A stretch of DNA of 40,085 nt, from NCBI GenBank assembly GCA_009885545.1, contig VFKM01000093.1:1-40085 (forward strand). The letters run 5' to 3'. The notes beneath the pieces are model-generated. The model worked only from the letters and a program-made list of their open reading frames with translations, was not told the origin of the DNA and searched no databases. Source of the stretch: Flavobacteriales bacterium. GTDB taxonomy: Bacteria; Bacteroidota; Bacteroidia; Flavobacteriales_D; Crocinitomicaceae. Both the position numbers and the translations under genes were made by a program. Below, piece by piece: positions 34,546 through 40,085 of this stretch (positions within the stretch are counted from its first letter, which is position 1; each line of letters begins with the position of its first letter).

Positions 34546-36012
34546 TTATTCTTTGATTTGATTTCTATTACTCCTCTTTCTATAATTATTAACAATCCTA
34601 TGCTTATACTCTAAAGCTAATTCGCTTTTAACGCCATAAATTAATACAATGCCAAAATATGAAAAAACAAAAATACTAGCTATTAAAACTCCTAAAAGCC
34701 CATTAATGGTCAAATACTTATATACAAACAAACTCAACATGAAAGCTGGAATACTGTATATTATATATTTGAATAATCTTTTATAGGGAAAATTATATTT
34801 CAGGTATTTATAAACAAAGTATTGACCAGAAATTAAAACTACTATTTCGGAGATAATCCAGACCATTGCAGACCCTGAACTTTTATATGTCTTAACAAGA
34901 ATTAAATTTAATAATATTCCAGTGACCGCTCCTAATAGTGAATTTATAAAAATTGCATTATCTTTTTTTAATGGTAACAAAACTTGTATTATTATTATTT
35001 GTTCATATCCTATTATTAACACTAAAGGCATAATTAAACGCATCGGAGTAATAGCACCTTCATATCCTGGACCACATACTAGTAATATTATCTGTGGAGC
35101 AAAAACTGCAGCTATTATGATTGTAGGAAATGCAAAACCAAATAATAAATCAAACGATATATTGGTTAACCGTTTAAATTCAACCATCCTATTCTCAGCA
35201 ACCAAAGCACTCATACGAGGTAGCATAACCAATGTAAAAGCACCATAAAGAGCAAGGAAAACTTCAAAGAGCTTAGTTGCTGTTGTATAATAACCAACTT
35301 CAGTTATTGAACTGGCAAAAGCTAAATATACAATATTAAAAGTTGTGTACATTGAAGTTAAAACAGTTCGAGAACCTAACACCAAAAATGGTTTTAGATA
35401 ATTTCTCAAATTAAGTTGAGCTATCTGAAATTTTACAAAACGTAAACTATAGCCAATATTTAAGATGGCGCTAAATACTATCACAAGAACAAACAAAAGA
35501 TAGTAAATCCAATAATCTTGCTCACTTTTCACAAATAAAAAAACACTAACAACAAATGCTAACTTTATAAAAAGAGCTCTAATTGTGATGTACTTAAAAT
35601 CTTCTAAGCCTTTAAATAACCATTCCAGCTGAAATAAATAGAACATCAATTTTGCAACTCCTAAAAAAAGAAGAGTCTTATGCTCGTATAGCTTTGGTAC
35701 TGTAAAAATAGCAATGAAAAATACTATAAGTGTAATTAGTGTTGTAAGGAAATTTAGCACAAAAAGGTTTGAAAAAGTATTGTTTAATAATTGCTTACTT
35801 CCCCTACTTTTTGCAATTTCTCTAACACCAAGAAAATTAATTCCCAGCATAGAAAAAAGAATAAAATAATTTACTAGACCATCGGCAAAATTTACTAGTC
35901 CAATTTTTTCCACGCCCAATACACGCGATATATAGGGGTACACAATTAAAGGAAAAATATATCCAGAAATAGTTAAAATACTACTATATAAAAAATTTTT
36001 TTTTATACTCAA
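34546..36012 (-). CDS. wzx: Oligosaccharide flippase (Wzx)
   Basis: 488 residues with 12 or more membrane helices. The opening KNFLYSSILTISGYIFPLIVYPYISRVLGVEKIGLVNFADG is typical of polysaccharide-biosynthesis (Polysacc_synt) flippases. The segment PFLVLGSRTVLTSMYTTFNIVYLAFASS is also typical. It moves lipid-linked repeat units across the inner membrane to the polymerase encoded downstream. A 111-bp AT-rich gap separates it from wzy. Confidence 0.92.
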   Translation of the reverse strand: MSIKKNFLYSSILTISGYIFPLIVYPYISRVLGVEKIGLVNFADGLVNYFILFSMLGINFLGVREIAKSRGSKQLLNNTFSNLFVLNFLTTLITLIVFFIAIFTVPKLYEHKTLLFLGVAKLMFYLFQLEWLFKGLEDFKYITIRALFIKLAFVVSVFLFVKSEQDYWIYYLLFVLVIVFSAILNIGYSLRFVKFQIAQLNLRNYLKPFLVLGSRTVLTSMYTTFNIVYLAFASSITEVGYYTTATKLFEVFLALYGAFTLVMLPRMSALVAENRMVEFKRLTNISFDLLFGFAFPTIIIAAVFAPQIILLVCGPGYEGAITPMRLIMPLVLIIGYEQIIIIQVLLPLKKDNAIFINSLLGAVTGILLNLILVKTYKSSGSAMVWIISEIVVLISGQYFVYKYLKYNFPYKRLFKYIIYSIPAFMLSLFVYKYLTINGLLGVLIASIFVFSYFGIVLIYGVKSELALEYKHRIVNNYRKRSNRNQIKE

Positions 36013-36156
36013 TGTAAATTAATCTAAGTTGTGATATTGATTATGATAGTTTAAGGATTTAATATAGATTTCAGAGGTCATTTGTTCAAATTATTTTGAT
36101 AGGGTTGTGTTTTTATTTAACAATTTTTAAAACCTATAAAATCTTTTTAGATACTT

Positions 36157-36392
36157 TCATTGTAGTTTCACTTGTTTGAATTCATTACTATTCTCCAAAA
36201 ACCACGCATACGTCTCCTTGATCCCTTCTTCCAAACCAATTTTTGCTTTCCAGCCTGCATTGGTCATTTTGGAAACATCCATGAGTTTACGAGGCGTTCC
36301 ATCTGGTTTTGAACTATCCCAGATAATTTCGCCTTTATGTCCAACAATGCGCTGGATCATTTCAGCTAGTTCTTTTATCGTAAGATCTGTTC
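36157..36392 (-). pseudogene. Second 3' end of fcl (GDP-L-fucose synthase), truncated
   Basis: About 77 codons that match residues 259-335 of the complete fcl at 37787-38794. The match begins TDLTIKELAEMIQRIVGH and keeps GTPRKLMDVSKM and GWKAKIGLEEGI. Over the last 67 residues I count about 11 differences, so it is a diverged allele. The upstream 28 bp (36365-36392) are identical to 37995-38022, and identity stops abruptly at 36392/36393, 10 bp past the ATPase stop. It lacks the Rossmann fold and the catalytic Ser-Tyr-Lys, so no fucose synthase activity is possible. Confidence 0.85.
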
Positions 36393-36400
36393 AGCGTATT

Positions 36401-37654
36401 CTATTTTCCTAATGATGCCAATGAAATCACATTTATTCCATCTGGGCGCCGATAGCTCATCCCTGTCCCAGTAATAATATTCAGTGATTTTGGCGATTCC
36501 ATTTTCTCAGTGTCTATATTGGCAGCGAACTTTTTGAGATTTTCTGCTGCTTCATTAATGAATCCTACGCCTAATTTTATTTCAAAAGCGGCATAATCTC
36601 CGTTGCGTTTCTGCACGATGGCATCCACTTCATAACCGTAAGAATCATTGTAATGATAAACAGTAGCATCATTTGTTTTGGCATATACATTTAATTCGTG
36701 TATGGCCAATGATTCAAACAGAAAACCTGTGTACTTTATATCTTTCATCAATGATTCCTTTTCCAACCCCAAAACTGCAACAGCTAACGAAGGGTCGCAC
36801 AGGTGCCTTTTGGGAGATTTACGCAACGATGCGGATGAACGAATGTGAGGGTTGAAAGCCGGCTGTTCGTATAGAATCATTAATTTGGACAATGCATCTA
36901 AGTAATCAGAAAGCGTGTTTCTTGATAGTTCATTGTTTTCACTGATTTTAACATCTTTCTCTAAGGTCTTATTATCTACCAAAGTCGCTATATTTCTGGA
37001 AAGAGAGCGCAGTAAACTGCGAACTTTATAGGGATTCCGCTTAACTCCAGACACTTGACTCATATCTACCTCACAAAGTAAATCAATATAACCTCGATTC
37101 ATGTTCAAGGCATTTTTCAACTCCTCATTGATCAATGTAGGCCAACCACCTATACATAATCTTTCTATAATGAAATCCAATGAAATAGCGGGTTCGTAAT
37201 AGTCATTCAATTCTCCGTGAAGCAAATCTGATAGTTTTACAGTACCGCTGGAATACCCCAATTCTTGCCAAGTCATTGTTTCCATCTGTACGATTGTAAA
37301 ACGCCCTGCACCACTATGGAGCTTCACATTTTCAGGCGGATTGGCGGATCCTGTAAGTATAAACATACCTTTTGCCTTACGATTATCGACCTCATGTCTC
37401 ACGTAATTCCAAATTTCTGGCTGTTCTTGCCATTCATCAATCAATCTTGGGTTTGCTCCTTCTAATAATAATTGTGGATTAGTTGCCATGATTACCGAAA
37501 CTTGTGGATCTCTATCCATTCTCAACACGCTTTTTGCATATCGTGTTGCTGTTTCTGTTTTTCCGCATGACTTCGGTCCTTTTATAAGTACCGCTCCAGA
37601 AGCTGCCATTTTTGCCATTAAATCATCTTCAACCAATCGTTCAATATAACTCAT
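36401..37654 (-). CDS. AAA-family ATPase with DUF4143 domain
   Basis: 417 residues. The AAA_14 domain has Walker A GPKSCGKT (26-33), Walker B RLIDEWQE with Asp73 and Glu74, and a sensor-like FILTGSANP. The C-terminal half is DUF4143 (about 200-370), with YKVRSLLRSLSRNIATLVDN and a closing nuclease-like segment GYEVDAIVQKRNGDYAAFEIKLG. This is a D-x-n-E-x-K pattern as in PD-(D/E)XK folds. Such proteins are common in accessory DNA and their role is unknown. It has no link to polysaccharide synthesis, interrupts the operon between complete and truncated fcl, and has its own promoter. It ends 8 bp from the junction of the truncated fcl copy. Confidence 0.9.
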   Translation of the reverse strand: MSYIERLVEDDLMAKMAASGAVLIKGPKSCGKTETATRYAKSVLRMDRDPQVSVIMATNPQLLLEGANPRLIDEWQEQPEIWNYVRHEVDNRKAKGMFILTGSANPPENVKLHSGAGRFTIVQMETMTWQELGYSSGTVKLSDLLHGELNDYYEPAISLDFIIERLCIGGWPTLINEELKNALNMNRGYIDLLCEVDMSQVSGVKRNPYKVRSLLRSLSRNIATLVDNKTLEKDVKISENNELSRNTLSDYLDALSKLMILYEQPAFNPHIRSSASLRKSPKRHLCDPSLAVAVLGLEKESLMKDIKYTGFLFESLAIHELNVYAKTNDATVYHYNDSYGYEVDAIVQKRNGDYAAFEIKLGVGFINEAAENLKKFAANIDTEKMESPKSLNIITGTGMSYRRPDGINVISLASLGK

Positions 37655-37675
37655 AATCTACCCTTTGATCTTTCT

Positions 37676-37707
37676 CAAATGTACATTTAATAATAATATT
37701 GTGCAAA
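37676..37707 (-). promoter_or_regulatory. Promoter of the ATPase gene
   Basis: On the minus strand TTTG (37704-37707) is followed after exactly 20 bp by TACATTTG (37676-37683). Both elements fully match the Bacteroidetes -33 and -7 consensus. Transcription would start about 15 bp before ATG 37654. Confidence 0.75.
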
Positions 37708-37751
37708 TTGTAGATTTATAATTGTGCACATTTAAGGTTTTTTGTTGTGCA
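37699..37751. promoter_or_regulatory. Three TTGTGCA motifs at 23-bp spacing (candidate operator)
   Basis: TTGTGCA occurs at 37699-37705, 37722-37728 and 37745-37751, start to start 23 bp each time. The first overlaps the -33 element of the ATPase promoter (read as TTTGCACAA on the minus strand). Regular phasing near two helical turns suggests cooperative binding of a regulator, perhaps the ATPase itself or an unlinked protein. The 132-bp gap holds no other visible structure. Confidence 0.55.
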
Positions 37752-37786
37752 TTTTTGATTTTTTACCTTTGACTTTTGCCTGGTGA

Positions 37787-38794
37787 CTATTTAATTTTTA
37801 CTTCTTTAAAGTTTTCTTCATTCTCCAAAAACCACTTATACGTTTCTCTTATCCCTTCTTCCAAACCGATTTTTGCTTTCCAACCTGCATTGGTCATTTT
37901 GGAAACGTCCATTAATTTTCTAGGCGTGCCATCGGGTTTGGTGCTGTCCCATATGATTTCGCCGGTATGACCCACAATGCGTTGAATCAAAGCCGCTAGT
38001 TCTTTTATCGTAAGATCTGTTCCTGTTCCGATGTTGTATAAATTATCAGGTAATTGGTTTTCAAAAGCATAAACTACTGCATCGGCCATGTCATCCACGT
38101 GGAGGAATTCACGCATTGGCGTGCCTGAGCCCCATAATTCGACAGGCTCATCACGGCGCAGTTCGACCCCTTCCCCTTCGAGAGCCTCAGGGGTCGGGGA
38201 CTTGTCACTTTTTATTTTCGCTTCGTGGAACTTACGGATCATTGCGGGCAAAACATGGGAACTTTTTAAGTCGAAATTGTCGTGTGTACCATATAGATTG
38301 GTTGGCATTAAACTCACGAAGTCTTTACCAAATTGTTTGCGGATTGCTTCGCAGGCTTTTACTCCAGTAATTTTGGCGATAGCGTACCATTCATTTGTTG
38401 GTTCCAAAGGTCCGGTCAGTAAATACTCTTCTTTTAAAGGTTGCGGTGCCAAGCGCGGATAAATACACGAACTTCCTAAGAAAATGAATTTTTGTACATC
38501 AAAACGATGTGCTGCATCGATAAGGTTGTTCTGGATCTGTAGGTTTTCCATTAGGAACTGGTAAGGGAAATCATTGTTTGCCAGGATTCCACCTACACGC
38601 GCTGCTGCGTCGATCACAACTTCCGGCTTTTCGGCTTGATAGAAATCGTTTACGGCTTGTTGGTTGCGGAGATCGAGTTCCGAAGACGTTCGACCGATGA
38701 GGTTGGTGTAGCCTTTACTTTCCAGATTTCTCCAGATCGCTGAGCCTACCATTCCACGGTGACCGGCAATGTATATTTTAATGTCTTTTTTCAT
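37787..38794 (-). CDS. fcl: GDP-L-fucose synthase
   Basis: 335 residues. It converts GDP-4-keto-6-deoxymannose to GDP-L-fucose. The NADPH-binding motif is GHRGMVG (11-17). The catalytic triad is Ser108 (LGSSCIYP), Tyr137 and Lys141 (NEWYAIAK), one residue offset from E. coli Fcl. MPTNLYGTHDNF and WGSGTPMREFLHVDDMA are conserved. Between KFHEAK and WGSGTP the protein has 28 residues where E. coli has about 10. This insert (about 198-218, SPTPEALEGEGVELRRDEP) is coded by a REP-like palindromic sequence. The gene follows gmd by 9 bp. Confidence 0.96.
   Translation of the reverse strand: MKKDIKIYIAGHRGMVGSAIWRNLESKGYTNLIGRTSSELDLRNQQAVNDFYQAEKPEVVIDAAARVGGILANNDFPYQFLMENLQIQNNLIDAAHRFDVQKFIFLGSSCIYPRLAPQPLKEEYLLTGPLEPTNEWYAIAKITGVKACEAIRKQFGKDFVSLMPTNLYGTHDNFDLKSSHVLPAMIRKFHEAKIKSDKSPTPEALEGEGVELRRDEPVELWGSGTPMREFLHVDDMADAVVYAFENQLPDNLYNIGTGTDLTIKELAALIQRIVGHTGEIIWDSTKPDGTPRKLMDVSKMTNAGWKAKIGLEEGIRETYKWFLENEENFKEVKIK
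38138..38193. repeat. REP-like palindromic insertion inside fcl
   Basis: TTCGACAGGCTCA (38138-38150) and CCCCTTCGAGAGCCTCAGGGG (38173-38193, broken here only by coordinates) resemble the widespread bacterial palindrome CCTGAGCCTGTCGAAGG. They lie exactly in the segment coding the extra residues of Fcl. The stretch is visibly richer in G and C than the gene around it. The reading frame is kept. Confidence 0.6.
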
Positions 38795-38803
38795 AAGCCT
38801 GAA

Positions 38804-39925
38804 TTACTCAAAATAATTCAAAGTAGCATACCCATTTTCTTTCAGAAACTGATCCTTTTGCATCAATTTCAAATCGCTTCGCATCATATCAGTTACTAAA
38901 TCCTGTAGATCAAATTCTGGAATCCATCCTAATTTTGTATTCGCTTTTGTAGCATCTCCAATTAATAAATCGACTTCCGTGGGTCTAAAATATTTCTCAT
39001 CCACTGCCAATACTTCTTTACCAATTTCTAATTGGTGCGCAGGATTTGAACAGCTAAGGACATAAGCTTTCTCATCAATACCTGAACCTTTGAACTCAAG
39101 TGCAATTCCAACTTCATTAAATGCCATTCGAACAAATTCTCTAACTGGTGTCGTTTTTCCAGTTGCAATGACCCAATCTTCAGCTTCTTCAGCTTGCAAA
39201 ATCATCCACATCATTCGGACATAATCTTTCGCATGCCCCCAGTCCCGTTTGGCATCAAGATTTCCCAAATAAAACTTATCCTGTAGACCAAGAGCAATAC
39301 GCGAAACTGCTCGCGTTATTTTTCGTGTTACAAAAGTTTCACCTCTCAATGGTGATTCATGGTTAAATAAAATACCATTACAAGCGTACATGTTGTATGC
39401 CTCTCTATAATTTACTGTTATCCAAAAAGCGTACATTTTAGCTACCGCATATGGACTTCGTGGATAAAAAGGAGTTGTTTCAGATTGAGGCACTTCTTGT
39501 ACTTTACCATACAATTCAGAAGTAGAAGCTTGGTAAATACGTGTTTTTTTCTCCAATCCTAAAAGCCGAACAGCATCTAGTATTCTTAAAGTACCTAATC
39601 CATCTGCATTTCCTGTATATTCTGGAATTTCAAAAGAAACATGCACATGGCTCATTGCTGCCAAATTATATATTTCGTCGGGCTGAATTTCTTTGATGAG
39701 ACGAATTAGATTTGTACTATCCGTCATATCGCCGTAATGCAAAATGAAATTTCTATTTTCAATATGTGGGTCCTGATAAAGATGATCAATACGATCAGTG
39801 TTGAATAATGAGGATCTACGTTTTAATCCGTGAACGACATACCCTTTTTTCAATAAAAACTCACTTAAGTAAGCCCCATCTTGACCTGTTACTCCAGTAA
39901 TTAATGCTATTTTTTGTGACATCAT
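38804..39925 (-). CDS. gmd: GDP-mannose 4,6-dehydratase
   Basis: 373 residues. It makes GDP-4-keto-6-deoxy-D-mannose, the substrate of Fcl. The Rossmann motif is [16 protein letters not shown]. The active-site segment [21 protein letters not shown] contains the catalytic Ser/Thr and Glu, and [15 protein letters not shown] has the Tyr-x3-Lys pair. [15 protein letters not shown] and [21 protein letters not shown] are highly conserved in the family. ATG 39925 and ATG 39922 are both possible starts. It is the first gene of the long polysaccharide operon in this window. Confidence 0.97.
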   Translation of the reverse strand: MMSQKIALITGVTGQDGAYLSEFLLKKGYVVHGLKRRSSLFNTDRIDHLYQDPHIENRNFILHYGDMTDSTNLIRLIKEIQPDEIYNLAAMSHVHVSFEIPEYTGNADGLGTLRILDAVRLLGLEKKTRIYQASTSELYGKVQEVPQSETTPFYPRSPYAVAKMYAFWITVNYREAYNMYACNGILFNHESPLRGETFVTRKITRAVSRIALGLQDKFYLGNLDAKRDWGHAKDYVRMMWMILQAEEAEDWVIATGKTTPVREFVRMAFNEVGIALEFKGSGIDEKAYVLSCSNPAHQLEIGKEVLAVDEKYFRPTEVDLLIGDATKANTKLGWIPEFDLQDLVTDMMRSDLKLMQKDQFLKENGYATLNYFE

Positions 39926-39941
39926 ACAATTTATTATTGTT

Positions 39942-40085
39942 CTATTTTACCAAAAACCAATTATTCAACAAATTTTCTCTATTATAAATCATTTCTTTTT
40001 TTGTACTCCAATCTATAACACTAAACCCCGCATACATACAAATAGTTTGTCCAGCTGCTGTATCCCATTCCATAGTTGGAGCAAA
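39942..40085 (-). CDS. cysQ: 3'(2'),5'-bisphosphate nucleotidase CysQ, C-terminal part
   Basis: The last 47 codons of a gene that begins beyond the window. [13 protein letters not shown] is the metal-binding/aspartate motif of the inositol-monophosphatase superfamily, and the ending [13 protein letters not shown] matches CysQ. CysQ dephosphorylates 3'-phosphoadenosine 5'-phosphate from sulfate assimilation or sulfotransfer. Its stop is 16 bp upstream of the gmd start, so the polysaccharide operon may begin still further to the right. CysQ is often near GDP-sugar and sulfation genes in capsule loci. Confidence 0.88.
   Translation of the reverse strand, partial: FAPTMEWDTAAGQTICMYAGFSVIDWSTKKEMIYNRENLLNNWFLVK

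Overview
The window looks like chromosomal DNA of a Bacteroidetes bacterium, most likely of the order Flavobacteriales. It is AT-rich, almost no gene has a Shine-Dalgarno sequence, several promoters fit the Bacteroidetes TTTG / TAnnTTTG pattern, and a large secreted protein ends in a gliding-motility/type IX secretion sorting domain. A split transketolase and an HU-SPOR fusion protein also fit this group. I cannot place it to genus.

Left part (1-20240), mostly housekeeping: the end of msrB, a class III aminotransferase, a transketolase split into two genes with a secreted von Willebrand A gene wedged between them, a two-gene secreted-protein operon closed by a strong terminator, glyceraldehyde-3-phosphate dehydrogenase, an HU/SPOR membrane protein, a metallo-beta-lactamase-fold hydrolase, a drug/metabolite transporter, ribD, and an MFS transporter. 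A peroxide-defence island follows (2-Cys peroxiredoxin, Dps, and an OxyR with both redox cysteines), then waaA and a beta-barrel protein.

Right part (20241-39925), a surface-polysaccharide locus read right to left: gmd and fcl make GDP-L-fucose. Next come flippase, polymerase, a DUF5672 protein, an alpha-1,2-fucosyltransferase-like enzyme, a pyruvyltransferase-family protein, two glycosyltransferases and the initiating sugar-phosphate transferase. After an accessory stretch come the export protein Wza and the tyrosine autokinase Wzc. Intrinsic terminators suggest three transcription units: gmd to the initiating transferase, the 240-residue gene, and wza-wzc. The window closes with the end of cysQ.

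The locus shows repeated rearrangement. There is a truncated extra copy of the initiating transferase. A second, diverged 3' end of fcl lies on the far side of an inserted AAA/DUF4143 ATPase gene, which has its own near-consensus promoter and three TTGTGCA motifs exactly 23 bp apart. A REP-like palindromic sequence is read in frame inside fcl. Two related repeat elements (20291-20505 and 25502-25667) flank the export block. A broken gene built of ten exact 21-bp heptad units (25019-25228) lies beside them. The most novel-looking signals are the ATPase with its iterated operator-like sites and the heptad-repeat gene. No tRNA, rRNA or CRISPR array was seen.
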